This document shows, piece after piece, positions 25,194-36,378 of a stretch of DNA of 64,000 nt. Source of the stretch: an uncultured Alphaproteobacteria bacterium (GTDB lineage: Bacteria; Pseudomonadota; Alphaproteobacteria; Micavibrionales; Micavibrionaceae). The position numbers and the translations under genes are program-made. Location of the stretch: contig CAMLMC010000002.1 in NCBI GenBank assembly GCA_946481075.1, forward strand, positions 62,001 to 126,000, written 5' to 3'. The notes beneath the pieces were generated by a model, which saw nothing but the letters and a program-made list of their open reading frames with translations, had not been told where the DNA came from and made no database searches. Each line of letters begins with the position of its first letter. Positions within the stretch are counted from its first letter, which is position 1.

Positions 25194-25930
25194 CAGGTTT
25201 TACGCTCCACCGACAAACCGGCGAATGATTGTGTCGTCGGCATCATTTCGATCCGGTTGATATTGACATGAGGGGGCAGGGTCGCGGCCCAGAACACGGC
25301 CTCGGCGACATCCGCGGCTTGCAGCGAATTCGTGCCGGCATAGACGGATTTGGCCCTCGCTTCGTCTCCCTTGAACCGCACGGTTGAAAACTGCGTTTCC
25401 ACTTGTCCCGGTTCGATATTGGTCACGCGGATATTGGTGCCGGTCAGATCGGCGCGCAGGTTCAGCGAGAATTGTTTGACGAATGCTTTGGCGGCGCCAT
25501 AGACATTGCCGCCCGCGTAAGGGTAATTACCGGCGGTTGACCCGATATTGATGATATGGCCTTTCTTCGCGGCCACCATGCCGGGCAAAATTTCGCGTGT
25601 GACGAGGGTGAGTGCCTTCACATCGACATCGATCATGGTTTCCCAGTCATCGGGATTGGCTTCATACGCCTTATCAAGTCCCAGAGCGAGGCCAGCGTTG
25701 TTGATGAGAAGGTCAATCGCAGGAAGGTCTTTAAGGGCTGCGCGCATGGCCGTCTTATCAGTGATATCAAAGACCAGTCCCACGGAATTTGGATAGAGAT
25801 CACAGAGCGCATCGACTTTGCTTTGATCGCGGCCATGCAGGAACAAATGATATCCGGCATCCGCAAATCGTGCGGCGAACGCCTTGCCGAAATCGCCCGT
25901 GGCGCCGGTGATAAGGACGTTAGCTGCCAT
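25193..25930 (-). CDS. Short-chain dehydrogenase/reductase (YdfG-like)
   Basis: A classical SDR of 245 residues. The nucleotide loop is ITGATGDFGKAFAARF (TGxxxGxG with Asp in the middle position), the NNAG motif is present (LLINNAGLALG), and the catalytic residues are Ser in NIGSTAGNYPYAGG and YxxxK in YGAAKAFVK. The C-terminal NIEPGQVETQFSTVRFKGD and INRIEMMPTTQSFAGL resemble YdfG-type NADP-dependent 3-hydroxy-acid/serine dehydrogenases. Its place inside an oxidase assembly operon, overlapping both neighbours (1 bp with ctaG, 11 bp with the 40-aa gene), is unusual; a metabolic rather than assembly role is more likely. Confidence 0.88.
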   Translation of the reverse strand: MAANVLITGATGDFGKAFAARFADAGYHLFLHGRDQSKVDALCDLYPNSVGLVFDITDKTAMRAALKDLPAIDLLINNAGLALGLDKAYEANPDDWETMIDVDVKALTLVTREILPGMVAAKKGHIINIGSTAGNYPYAGGNVYGAAKAFVKQFSLNLRADLTGTNIRVTNIEPGQVETQFSTVRFKGDEARAKSVYAGTNSLQAADVAEAVFWAATLPPHVNINRIEMMPTTQSFAGLSVERKT

Positions 25931-26042
25931 TGGCGATTTTGATCATCGTGATGGCCCAAATCAGAACGATCCATCCGGCGATGGCGGCCAGAACGATGAA
26001 GTTCTTCGCGCGTTTCTTTTTGTGCAGTTCTTCTATGGGCAT
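25920..26042 (-). CDS. 40-residue single-helix membrane protein in the cta operon
   Basis: The frame from 26042 to 25920 encodes MPIEELHKKKRAKNFIVLAA followed by a hydrophobic stretch and IKIANGS. A basic N-terminal segment (HKKKRAK) precedes one transmembrane helix of about 20 residues, giving an N-in topology. It begins 5 bp after the ctaB stop and overlaps the SDR start by 11 bp. Other alphaproteobacterial oxidase operons carry a small membrane gene (coxF) between ctaB and ctaG, so this is its positional counterpart; homology is not shown. Confidence 0.72.
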   Translation of the reverse strand: MPIEELHKKKRAKNFIVLAAIAGWIVLIWAITMIKIANGS

Positions 26043-26046
26043 GATT

Positions 26047-26940
26047 TTACACCTTGTCGATCATCAGCGCGGTAAACAGCGCGAAGAGGTAGAAAACGGA
26101 ATATCCGAACATCAATTTGGCGCTTTTGTCGGTTTTATCAACCAGCACGCGGAAATTGGTGAACAGGAAGAAAACGGACAGCGCGAACGCGAAGATGCCG
26201 TATCCCATCCCGGCAATGCCCAGAATATACGGTGCGATGGCAAGGGGGATCAGCAAAAGCGTATAGGCCAGCATCTGGATTTTGGTGCTGCGCGCGCCGG
26301 CCGTTACCGTCATCATTGGAATATTCGCGGCCTTGTAATCCGAATTGGCAAAAAGTGAGAGCGCCCAGAAATGCGGCGGCGTCCAGAAAAAGATAATGGC
26401 GAAAAGAATAATGCTTTCAATCGAAATGCTGCCCGTTACGGCGGCCCAGCCGATCATCGGCGGAAAGGCACCTGCCGCGCCGCCAATCACGATGTTCTGG
26501 GGTGTGCGGCGTTTCAGCCACATCGTATACACCACGACATAAAACAAATTGGCGAACCCAAGGAGCGCGGCGGCCATCCAGTTGACGGCAACGCCCATCG
26601 TCATGACGGAAAGGAGGGAGAGAATGACGCCGAAGGTCAGCGCCTCTTCCGCCGGAATTTTGCCCAGCGGAATTGGGCGGTTTTTCGTGCGCTTCATCAC
26701 CGCGTCGATATCGCGGTCATACCACATATTGATGGCGCCCGCCGCGCCCGCGCCAATCGCAATGCAAAGAACGGCGGTGGCGGCAATCACGGGATGCAAA
26801 TTCGCAAAACCCGGCGCGACATACATTCCGGCAAATCCGGAAAAGACCACAAGGCTCATGACCTTGGGTTTCAAAAGCGCGAAGTAATCGGCGACCGATC
26901 CTTCGGGGTTTTGCGCGGCAATGACGGTGGTTTCGCTCAT
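26047..26940 (-). CDS. ctaB: Protohaem IX farnesyltransferase (haem O synthase)
   Basis: Transfers farnesyl diphosphate to haem b to make haem O, the first step to haem A. The 297-residue UbiA-superfamily membrane protein has about nine helices. The first Asp-rich loop is [21 protein letters not shown], with [28 protein letters not shown] and the second loop [21 protein letters not shown] as further family marks. It follows the 80-residue membrane protein gene by 36 bp on the minus strand and starts the assembly block. Confidence 0.96.
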   Translation of the reverse strand: MSETTVIAAQNPEGSVADYFALLKPKVMSLVVFSGFAGMYVAPGFANLHPVIAATAVLCIAIGAGAAGAINMWYDRDIDAVMKRTKNRPIPLGKIPAEEALTFGVILSLLSVMTMGVAVNWMAAALLGFANLFYVVVYTMWLKRRTPQNIVIGGAAGAFPPMIGWAAVTGSISIESIILFAIIFFWTPPHFWALSLFANSDYKAANIPMMTVTAGARSTKIQMLAYTLLLIPLAIAPYILGIAGMGYGIFAFALSVFFLFTNFRVLVDKTDKSAKLMFGYSVFYLFALFTALMIDKV

Positions 26941-26976
26941 GGCGATGTTTTACCAAGAAGGAGGGCGCAAATCACC

Positions 26977-27219
26977 TTAATTTTTGTCTTTTTTGAAGAT
27001 GCCGGCCACGATTTCGGCGGCAAAAACCCCGATGGCGGCCAGCGCCGCGCAGAAGATGAACACAAGATTGCTGTTTGGTTCTGCCGAAAATATGACAAGG
27101 GCAGCAAACAGGGCGGCAAGGCCGTATCCAATCACCCGTGACAGCCATTTGAACTGCGGGACTTTCAGCATCACCGCCAGATGGACAAAGAAATAGAGAA
27201 CGACAACGAAACGGATCAT
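26977..27219 (-). CDS. Small hypothetical membrane protein upstream of ctaB (80 aa)
   Basis: Not a recognised family. Three hydrophobic stretches are visible (about residues 2-18, 28-46 and 50-73: IRFVVVLYFFVHLAVML, VIGYGLAALFAALVIFSA and LVFIFCAALAAIGVFAAEIVAGIF), ending in a charged tail KKDKN. The ATG at 27219 follows AGAGAG on the minus strand. It is first in the ctaB-surf1 transcription unit, so it may be an accessory assembly protein, but nothing in the sequence proves that. Confidence 0.6.
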   Translation of the reverse strand: MIRFVVVLYFFVHLAVMLKVPQFKWLSRVIGYGLAALFAALVIFSAEPNSNLVFIFCAALAAIGVFAAEIVAGIFKKDKN

Positions 27220-27315
27220 CGTTTTATATTACTCTCTTTTCGCTGTATTGCGATCTCATTCTGTCTTTTTCCGCCCTCGTGCGAGATGATAACAGGAAGG
27301 TATAGGAATATTTTC

Positions 27316-27470
27316 CTTGACAGTCTTGGGGCCCTATGGCATGTTGTCTTCATCGAACCGGTTCGAACGACATAGGTTCAAAGACCCCGTAAAACCGCGG
27401 CGCGTGCGCTTGAACATGCTGGTAGGGACAAATTTTTGACAGTCGGCAACACACCTACGGTGTGGGCGCC
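27316..27470. ncRNA. Candidate structured RNA of unknown family
   Basis: The 344-bp gap between the start of the 80-aa gene and the end of ilvA has no gene but a nested stem: CCCTA/TAGGG outermost, GCATGTT/AACATGC next (left arm about 27333-27347, right arm about 27412-27426), then GTCTT/AAGAC and the palindrome CGAACCGGTTCG near the tip. The inner 3' side, with GGTTCAAAG and CCGCGGCGCG, faintly recalls the 3' half of 6S RNA, but the element looks too short. TTGACAGTC occurs on both flanks (27317 and 27436). Strand and identity are open; a 5' leader of the ctaB operon on the minus strand is the alternative. Confidence 0.3.
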
Positions 27471-27563
27471 CACATTCTTTCTATGTTATCCGAACGAAAC
27501 CAAACCACCCAAAACGCCTTGTAATACAGGCAAAAACACCCCCCGCCGGACCACCGGCCCTAC

Positions 27564-29099
27564 TCAAAGGGCTAGAATCCGTTTTGCCGCCGCTTCATCG
27601 ACGGGGCGGCAGGTGACGACCGTGTCGTCGATCATTCCCAAAAATTTTTCGCGGGCTTCAATATTGTCGAATTCAAACCCCATGATGGCACGGCCGATCG
27701 CTTCGCCGGAATAGGCGTAGTTGAAATAGCAGACATTGGCGACGCCGGAAATTTTGCGCATGAAATCGCGCAACGCGCCTTTGCGCTCCGGGAAATGGAT
27801 ATGCATCAATATCGGATCCTTCATCAGGGCCGGATTGTAATTGATGATGCGATACCGTGTGTCGGGGTCGAGCGTGACATCCTCGAATTCGACATTCGCT
27901 TTTTGCAGGCTCTGGTCCAGTTTTTCCATCTTCGCGGGGTCTGCGGCCTCCAAGGCTATCACCGGCCACGCCTCGCTCTCATGGATTTTGCCATAGAGGA
28001 ATTCGGATACGCTCACGTCTTTGAAATACTTGTCGAGCAACGCAAGCATCCCACCTTTTTCTTCGCCGATATGAAACCGCAGATAACGCCGCCCTTGAGA
28101 ACCGATGGCCGACCGCTGCGCAATCTGCGTCAGTTTTGAAAAATCCATATTGGTGCCGGACAAAACGCAGAGCAGTTTTTTGCCCCGCACCTCATCGGCG
28201 TAGGTATTCGCATATTGCAGCAAACCCGCAAGGCCCATCGCGCCGGATGGTTCCGGCACCACGCGGCCCGCATCCCACATTCTTTGAATCGCGCCCGAAA
28301 CTTCTTCGTTTGTCACGGTGATATAGGCATCGATATATTTGCGGCAAATTTCGAACGTCAAATCGCCGGGACGCGTGACGGCGGTGCCATCGCAAAACGT
28401 ATCAACGGATGATAATGTTACGGGTTCGCCCGCTTCGATCGACGTTTTCATGCAGGCCTGGTCTACGCCTTCAACGCCGATCACTTTGATGTTCGGGTTG
28501 TGGAGTTTCAGCCACGCGGCCACCGCGCCTGCCATGCCGCCGCCGCCGATTTGCAAAAAGGCATAATCGAACGGGCCGGTGCCGGAGAGCATAATCTCAT
28601 CCGCAATCGTCGCCTGCCCGGCCATTGTGTACAAATCATCGAACGGGTGGATGTAAACGGAGTTGTGCTTTTCGACGTACTTCTTCGCCTCTGCCGCGGA
28701 ATCATTATACGAATCGCCATGCAGGATAATTTCGACATGTTCGCCGCCGTGTTTTTTAACGGCGTTCTGTTTCATCGCAGGTGCCGAGAGCGGCATGAAG
28801 ATTTTGGCCTTTAGCCCAAGTTTTTTTGCGGCAAGGGCCACGCCCTGCGCATGGTTTCCGGCGGATGCCGCAACGATTGTTTTGCATCCTGTTTTTTCAT
28901 GATAAACGGCCACCGCATTATACGCGCCCCGCCATTTATAGGCGTTGATCGGCCCCAGATCCTCGCGCTTGATGAACAGGCGGTAATCCCCGTCATGGCC
29001 GGATAATTCCTGTAACGGCGTTGCATCCCCCGCCTGATAAACGCGGGTTCTGGCGCGAAGCGCTTCTTCAAATAACTGGTCGGCAAGCGGTTTGATCAT
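27564..29099 (-). CDS. ilvA: Threonine ammonia-lyase (threonine deaminase), biosynthetic type
   Basis: PLP enzyme that converts threonine to 2-oxobutanoate, the first committed step to isoleucine. The ATG at 29099 (MIKPLADQLFEEALRARTRVY) gives 511 residues. The PLP Lys is in NAYKWRGAYNA; the phosphate-binding loop is GGGGMAGAVAAW; AASAGNHAQGVALAA is also conserved. After about residue 330 come two ACT-like regulatory modules (RYLRFHIGEEKGGMLALLDKYF and PILMHIHFPERKGALRDFMRKIS), the two-ACT arrangement of feedback-regulated biosynthetic enzymes, so inhibition by isoleucine is likely. It stands alone between the two oxidase blocks. Confidence 0.93.
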   Translation of the reverse strand: MIKPLADQLFEEALRARTRVYQAGDATPLQELSGHDGDYRLFIKREDLGPINAYKWRGAYNAVAVYHEKTGCKTIVAASAGNHAQGVALAAKKLGLKAKIFMPLSAPAMKQNAVKKHGGEHVEIILHGDSYNDSAAEAKKYVEKHNSVYIHPFDDLYTMAGQATIADEIMLSGTGPFDYAFLQIGGGGMAGAVAAWLKLHNPNIKVIGVEGVDQACMKTSIEAGEPVTLSSVDTFCDGTAVTRPGDLTFEICRKYIDAYITVTNEEVSGAIQRMWDAGRVVPEPSGAMGLAGLLQYANTYADEVRGKKLLCVLSGTNMDFSKLTQIAQRSAIGSQGRRYLRFHIGEEKGGMLALLDKYFKDVSVSEFLYGKIHESEAWPVIALEAADPAKMEKLDQSLQKANVEFEDVTLDPDTRYRIINYNPALMKDPILMHIHFPERKGALRDFMRKISGVANVCYFNYAYSGEAIGRAIMGFEFDNIEAREKFLGMIDDTVVTCRPVDEAAAKRILAL

Positions 29100-29240
29100 A
29101 GGCAAAAGCAAAGCAAATAAGCCGCCGCTTCGCAAGGTTTATCGCTATTGATGGCGTATGCAAATTAACTAAAAGTTGAAAAATTTTTCAGAAATTTTAA
29201 ATTTTAAACCCTTACCCTTACTAAAAGACGGAAAAAATCC

Positions 29241-30278
29241 ATGATTTCAGCGCCCTCATATCCGCAGGAACAACAACGACTCACCGAGCTTAAATCCGCC
29301 GGATTGCTCGACACTCCGATTGAAGAACGATTCGAACGTATTACGCGCCTGGTATGCCGGCTCATGGATGTGCCGATCGCAATTTTCAATCTGATTGATG
29401 AAGACCGCCAGCATTACAAATCGATACAAGGGTTGAAGGCTGTCAACGCGCCGTTGGAACCCGCTTTTTGCACGCATGCGATTTTGGAACGTGACATGCT
29501 TCTGGTGCCTGATGCCAAGAAAGATCAGCGTTTTCATGACAATCCGTTTGTAACAGGTGAAATTTTGGATATCGGTTTTTATGCCGGATGCCCTGTCCAC
29601 ACACCGGGCGGCATGCCGATAGGCACATTGTGTGCAATCGATACAAAACCACGTGATATGACGCCGGATCAACTTGCCGCGTTGCGTGATCTGGCCGCCA
29701 TTCTTGAAACGGAATTAAAGCTCAGCAATCTGTCGAAATCCGAACAAATGCTGATCGAGGAGTTGAGCGAGGCCAAAAGACTGGCGCTGGTCGACCCTCT
29801 CACCCGTCTGTGGAACAGGGGCGGGACAGAGCAATTGATGGAAAAGGAATGGAGCATCGCGCAACGCAACAAAGCGCCTTTCACCGTGGTGATGTGCGAT
29901 ATCGATCATTTCAAGAAAATCAATGATACATACGGGCATCCGGCAGGCGATGCGGTGATCGCGTATGTGGCCGGAAAGTTGCTGGAATCCATCCGCGGCG
30001 AAGACATCCTCGGCCGCGTTGGCGGGGAAGAGTTCCTGATTTTCCTGACCGATTGCAAGCCCGGCACGGAATTCGAAACCGTTGATCGTATTCGCCAGAA
30101 AATTATGGCGGACACGATCGTGGCCGATGACAATTTGGTGAATGTGACCATGAGCTTTGGCGTTGCCACTTGCTATCCGGCAGACGAAGTGGACGGCAAA
30201 GTCCTGATCAAACGCGCGGACGATGCGCTTTATTACGCCAAGAACAATGGCCGCAATCAGGTGAAAGTCTGCGAATAA
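29241..30278 (+). CDS. GAF-domain diguanylate cyclase
   Basis: Makes the second messenger cyclic di-GMP. The 345-residue soluble protein has an N-terminal GAF domain (~24-165; RITRLVCRLMDVPIAIFNLIDEDRQHYKS) and a GGDEF domain (~185-343; DPLTRLWNRGG). The active-site motif is GGEEF at about residues 261-265, an accepted active variant, and the RxxD inhibitory site RGED lies exactly five residues before it, so product feedback is expected. It is convergent with coxA across a strong bidirectional terminator. Confidence 0.94.
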   Translation: MISAPSYPQEQQRLTELKSAGLLDTPIEERFERITRLVCRLMDVPIAIFNLIDEDRQHYKSIQGLKAVNAPLEPAFCTHAILERDMLLVPDAKKDQRFHDNPFVTGEILDIGFYAGCPVHTPGGMPIGTLCAIDTKPRDMTPDQLAALRDLAAILETELKLSNLSKSEQMLIEELSEAKRLALVDPLTRLWNRGGTEQLMEKEWSIAQRNKAPFTVVMCDIDHFKKINDTYGHPAGDAVIAYVAGKLLESIRGEDILGRVGGEEFLIFLTDCKPGTEFETVDRIRQKIMADTIVADDNLVNVTMSFGVATCYPADEVDGKVLIKRADDALYYAKNNGRNQVKVCE

Positions 30279-30294
30279 AGGCAGTTTTATTTAT

Positions 30295-30326
30295 AAAAAA
30301 ACCCCCGCATTTCGCGGGGGTTTTTT
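30295..30326. terminator. Bidirectional terminator between the diguanylate cyclase gene and coxA
   Basis: CCCCCGC (30302-30308) and GCGGGGG (30314-30320) with a 5-nt loop, an A7 run on the left and T6 on the right, so it can end transcripts from either convergent gene. Confidence 0.92.
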
Positions 30327-30340
30327 AATGGGTTGCCAGC

Positions 30341-33021
<2,681 letters not shown>

Positions 33022-33179
33022 AGAATGCTTTTATTTTGCTAGGGTTTTGAAAGGCGTAATTCAGTCTCTGACATACTGCCCGATCCAGCCCTTTTCTTAC
33101 AGCGAAAAAACGGGCGAGAAAAGCGAAAAAACAACACCATACGGCCCATTTCCGCATGGTTTTTAACAAAGGGATTATC

Positions 33180-33578
33180 ATGGTCACCATCTTCTATGCG
33201 GGAATACTGGGTTTGTTTTACGTTGTGCTTTCGGCGCTGGTCGTGCGGGGGCGTTATGGATACAAAGTCTCTCTCGGGGATGGTGGCAATCCGGACATGA
33301 TCCGCAGGATCAGGGCGCATGGGAATTTTGCGGAATATGTTCCGTTCGCGCTGTTGCTCCTGTTTATGGCGGATTATGTTCAATACTCGCCCATTTTGAT
33401 CCACGCGCTGGGCATTTCACTGGTTTTGGGCCGGCTGTTCCACGCGATTGCGTTGTACAGGGATACATTCCGTCTGCGCGTTACGGGCATGATTCTGACA
33501 TTTCTGGTGATTGCCGTCAGCTCCATCCTGCTGATCTGGCACTTTCTGGCCCTGCAGATGTTCCCGCTGTCCTCCTGA
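33180..33578 (+). CDS. MAPEG-family membrane protein
   Basis: A 132-residue four-helix protein of the MAPEG family (membrane-associated proteins in eicosanoid and glutathione metabolism). Family marks are VVRGRYGYKVSLGDGGNPDMIRRIRAHGNFAEYVPFALLLL and LGRLFHAIALY. The Arg/Asn residues of RIRAHGNFAEY form the usual glutathione site. The ATG at 33180 (MVTIFYAG) after AAAGGGA is preferred to an in-frame start at 33156. Substrate unknown. A REP-like repeat separates it from the convergent rsmE. Confidence 0.88.
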   Translation: MVTIFYAGILGLFYVVLSALVVRGRYGYKVSLGDGGNPDMIRRIRAHGNFAEYVPFALLLLFMADYVQYSPILIHALGISLVLGRLFHAIALYRDTFRLRVTGMILTFLVIAVSSILLIWHFLALQMFPLSS

Positions 33579-33600
33579 AGGAGCGGACAACTGCAAGGAT

Positions 33601-33631
33601 TTCACGGGATCCTTCGCTTCGCTCAGGATGA
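33601..33631. repeat. Half-copy of a dispersed GATCCTTCGCTTCGCTCAGGA repeat
   Basis: GGATCCTTCGCTTCGCTCAG and GATGAC form one arm of the dispersed element that is complete at 63909-63971. It sits in the gap between the convergent MAPEG and rsmE genes, and the rsmE stop codon (33623-33625) falls inside it. Confidence 0.7.
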
Positions 33632-34336
33632 CAAAAGGCAAGAAAGGGCGGCAATCGCCGCTGTTTCGGCGCGCAGGATGTTCTCGCCCAGCGAAACTGG
33701 CACAATTCCGGCTGTTTTACCCAGACGTTCCTTTTCTTCCGCCGTAAATCCGCCGGCGGGGCCGATCAATATGGCGACATCACCGGCGGGTATGGCCGAA
33801 CGGATCGGCTGCGCATCAACCCGCTCCACCGCCGCAAGGACAGGCATAGACTTTAATGAAGCTAAAGACTTCCACATATCGGTCACAGGGTGAAGGGCGG
33901 GAAGATCCATCCGCTCGCATTGTTCCGCCGCCTCGATTATTTGCGCCCGGATTTTTTCGTCATTCAATTTACGGATGTCGGCGTTTTGTGTCAGAACGGG
34001 ATGCAGGTCGGTCGCGCCGAGCTCGACCGCCTTTTCAATCAGCCATTCCATCCGTTCTTTTTTGATAGGCGCGAAGAGCAGATGGATTTTACGGGATAGA
34101 GTCCTCTGCGTTTTGATTTGTTTTGTTATATCCAAAACGGTGCGTTTTTTATCGCTGTCTTTAATAATACCAAGAAATTCGCCGTTCTTGCCGTTGAAAA
34201 AACGAATCTGCGCGCCAATGTCCAAACGCATCACATTTTTCAGATAGTGGTGGGCAGATTCCGAAACGACAAGTTCCATACCTGCGCTCAAATCTGATTC
34301 CGTAAACAGCCGGGGAGTTTTGTAAAAGTCATCCAT
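33623..34336 (-). CDS. rsmE: 16S rRNA (uracil(1498)-N(3))-methyltransferase
   Basis: SPOUT-fold methyltransferase for U1498 in 16S rRNA, 237 residues. An N-terminal PUA-like part (SESAHHYLKNVMRLDIGAQIRFFNGKNGEFLG) precedes the knotted SAM domain, with KKERMEWLIEKAVELGATDLHPVLTQN, AAEQCERMDLPALHP, ILIGPAGGFTAEE and a C-terminal LGENILRAETAAIAALSCLL. These are the core RsmE motifs. The last codons overlap a dispersed repeat. The gene is divergent from ubiA; both start within about 85 bp. Confidence 0.95.
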   Translation of the reverse strand: MDDFYKTPRLFTESDLSAGMELVVSESAHHYLKNVMRLDIGAQIRFFNGKNGEFLGIIKDSDKKRTVLDITKQIKTQRTLSRKIHLLFAPIKKERMEWLIEKAVELGATDLHPVLTQNADIRKLNDEKIRAQIIEAAEQCERMDLPALHPVTDMWKSLASLKSMPVLAAVERVDAQPIRSAIPAGDVAILIGPAGGFTAEEKERLGKTAGIVPVSLGENILRAETAAIAALSCLLSS

Positions 34337-34419
34337 GCGATGATTAAACGCGAAGTCGGCATGGATGCAAAGAGGATTTATATAATTCCCCCTTGGCGTT
34401 CTGGCTGTCTTGGAGTCTA

Positions 34420-35328
34420 ATGGCTGTTATGGGTTTTACCGATATTCGCTTCGATGTCCTTTCCCGATTGCCGCTGTCATGGCGCCCTTATGCATTGCTG
34501 ATGCGGCTCGACCGGCCGATCGGCTGGTGGCTCCTCCTTCTTCCCGGGTGGTGGGCGATTGCGCTGGCCAGCGGCGGCCTGAACGATATGTCCGGCTGGG
34601 GCTTTTATATGCTCGCGCTGTTTTTCGTCGGCGCGATTGTGATGCGCGGCGCAGGATGCATCATCAACGACCTATGGGACCGTGATCTGGATGCGCAAGT
34701 GGAACGGACGAGGGCGCGGCCTCTGGCCTCCGGAGAGGTGCAGGTCTGGCAGGCGGCCGTTCTGTTATTCTTCCTCTTGTTCATCGGGCTGATTATCCTG
34801 GTCCAGACATCGGCGATTACCATCTGGCTTGGCATCCTCTCGCTCGGCTTTGTCGTCGCCTATCCCTATATGAAGCGCATCACATGGTGGCCGCAGGCAT
34901 TTTTGGGCATCACGTTCAATTTCGGCGCGCTGATGGGATGGGGCGCGGTGACAGGCGCGCTCGACTGGCCGGTTTTATTGTTATATGCGGGCGCGTTTTT
35001 CTGGACGCTTGGCTATGACACCATTTATGCGCATCAGGACAAACAGGATGACGAAGTCATAGGCATTAAATCGACCGCCCTCTTGTTCGGCGAACGCTCC
35101 AAACGCTGGGTCGGGATTTTTTATGCGGCGAGCTGGTCGCTGATCGCCCTTGCGGCCCTGGCCGCGGACGCCGGGACGGTCTGCCTCGGCCTCCTGCTTT
35201 TTCCGGGGTTCCACATGGCGCTGCAAATCATGACATGGGATATGAATAGCCAGTCCGCTTCGCTCGCCACGTTCAAATCAAACATGGTTTGCGGCCTTTT
35301 ATTTTTTCTGGCTTTTCTGGCCGCGTGA
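34420..35328 (+). CDS. ubiA: 4-hydroxybenzoate polyprenyltransferase
   Basis: Joins the polyprenyl chain to 4-hydroxybenzoate in ubiquinone synthesis, at the inner membrane. With ATG 34420 (after TTGGAG) the protein has 302 residues and about eight helices. The Asp-rich motif 1 is NDLWDRDLDAQVERTRARPLASG and motif 2 is DTIYAHQDKQDD. LPLSWRPYALLMRLDRPIGWWLLLLPGWW is the typical N-terminal substrate region. A TTG at 34393 would extend the N-terminus without support. It ends 4 bp from the convergent unknown gene. Confidence 0.95.
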   Translation: MAVMGFTDIRFDVLSRLPLSWRPYALLMRLDRPIGWWLLLLPGWWAIALASGGLNDMSGWGFYMLALFFVGAIVMRGAGCIINDLWDRDLDAQVERTRARPLASGEVQVWQAAVLLFFLLFIGLIILVQTSAITIWLGILSLGFVVAYPYMKRITWWPQAFLGITFNFGALMGWGAVTGALDWPVLLLYAGAFFWTLGYDTIYAHQDKQDDEVIGIKSTALLFGERSKRWVGIFYAASWSLIALAALAADAGTVCLGLLLFPGFHMALQIMTWDMNSQSASLATFKSNMVCGLLFFLAFLAA

Positions 35329-35331
35329 AAA

Positions 35332-36288
35332 TTATCGTGGTTTGAAGGCCAGAACATTCTCCGGAAGAACGTCCGGCATGGTTTGGGCCAATGTAATGAT
35401 CCGGCTTGGCCCGCTGGCTGGCTGCAACGCACTGGCTGGAATATGGCGCATATCCTGCCCCATCCAGACATCGCTCAACTCGCTCTCGAATCTGTCCAGA
35501 TAGGTTTCGGCGCTGTCATAGGGAATGTCCTGCCGTTCGCGCATAGCGCCGATCAGCCAGTCGATAACCGCGTATTTGAAGTTTTGTCCGTTCAGTTCGC
35601 CTTCAAAAGTCAGGAAGTAATGATCGTTTCCTTTGTAGTTATGACGCTGCATGTAAGGCATCGCAATATTACCCAACGGCTTATAGAAGGTGAATGTTGC
35701 AATTTCGTTGAACAAGAAACGCACTTTGCCGAATCCGTCTTCAGACATGTCATGCTCAAGGTTATAGCCCTCAACGCCGATGGACCGCACGAACATGGGC
35801 ATGATGCGCCCGACCACGGTGTCGTAATCAACAGGCTGTTCACGGCGGACAAGGTCGAAGGCCTGAAGGGCGCGGGCCTGTTTGATGACATCGCCGTACC
35901 GGGTGGCGGGGGCTTTGTCATCGGGGATCAGGTGATAGCTGTTGCCCTCTTCGATAAGAAGGCGGTATTCGGCTCCATAATGGCTGAGGACTGTTTTGAA
36001 CCAGGTTTCCAGATTCATGATGTTATCATAGATGGTTTCGAGGGCGGAAAAATCGCCCAGATAGATTTTCTTCCATCGTCCGCCGTTCGGGACGCCCGTC
36101 TTGTCTTCACCTATCTTCAAATCTGCAAGGGAATCGTAATTGGGCGTAACGGCCGCGTTGAAATCTTTTTTGGTGCTGTCAAAAACGGCGCGGGCGCTTA
36201 GGAATACCGTTTGCATTTCATAGGCGCTGAGGCGATGAACATCGATCCCCAAATTTTGGGTAGACTCATCAGATACCAAAGAAAACAT
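35332..36288 (-). CDS. Hypothetical protein (318 aa)
   Basis: Not recognised. A soluble, mixed-composition protein without signal peptide, membrane helix or familiar catalytic motif. It has an aromatic-rich central part (ATFTFYKPLGNIAMPYMQRHNYKGNDHYFLTFEGELNGQNFKYAVIDWLIG, ~205-255) that suggests a beta-rich domain. The region upstream (36289-36378) is AT-rich and could hold its promoter. It lies 90 bp downstream of the glutamate dehydrogenase gene on the same strand. Confidence 0.7.
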   Translation of the reverse strand: MFSLVSDESTQNLGIDVHRLSAYEMQTVFLSARAVFDSTKKDFNAAVTPNYDSLADLKIGEDKTGVPNGGRWKKIYLGDFSALETIYDNIMNLETWFKTVLSHYGAEYRLLIEEGNSYHLIPDDKAPATRYGDVIKQARALQAFDLVRREQPVDYDTVVGRIMPMFVRSIGVEGYNLEHDMSEDGFGKVRFLFNEIATFTFYKPLGNIAMPYMQRHNYKGNDHYFLTFEGELNGQNFKYAVIDWLIGAMRERQDIPYDSAETYLDRFESELSDVWMGQDMRHIPASALQPASGPSRIITLAQTMPDVLPENVLAFKPR

Positions 36289-36378
36289 AGCCCCTCCTTA
36301 AACACATGATAGGTAAGCCAAAAAAGCATATCAAAAATATACCTTATGGCAACCCTGTGGTTTAAGAATAACTAATAT

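Noticed and set aside
26371..27141. 256-codon frame antisense to ctaB and the 80-aa gene
   Set aside because: Shadow frame; both sense genes have family or membrane features.
27316..27560. Permuted two-piece tmRNA in the gap upstream of the ctaB operon
   Set aside because: The T-loop-like GGTTCGAA is present but no tag-coding segment of the expected GCNAACGACAAC type or acceptor arm was found.
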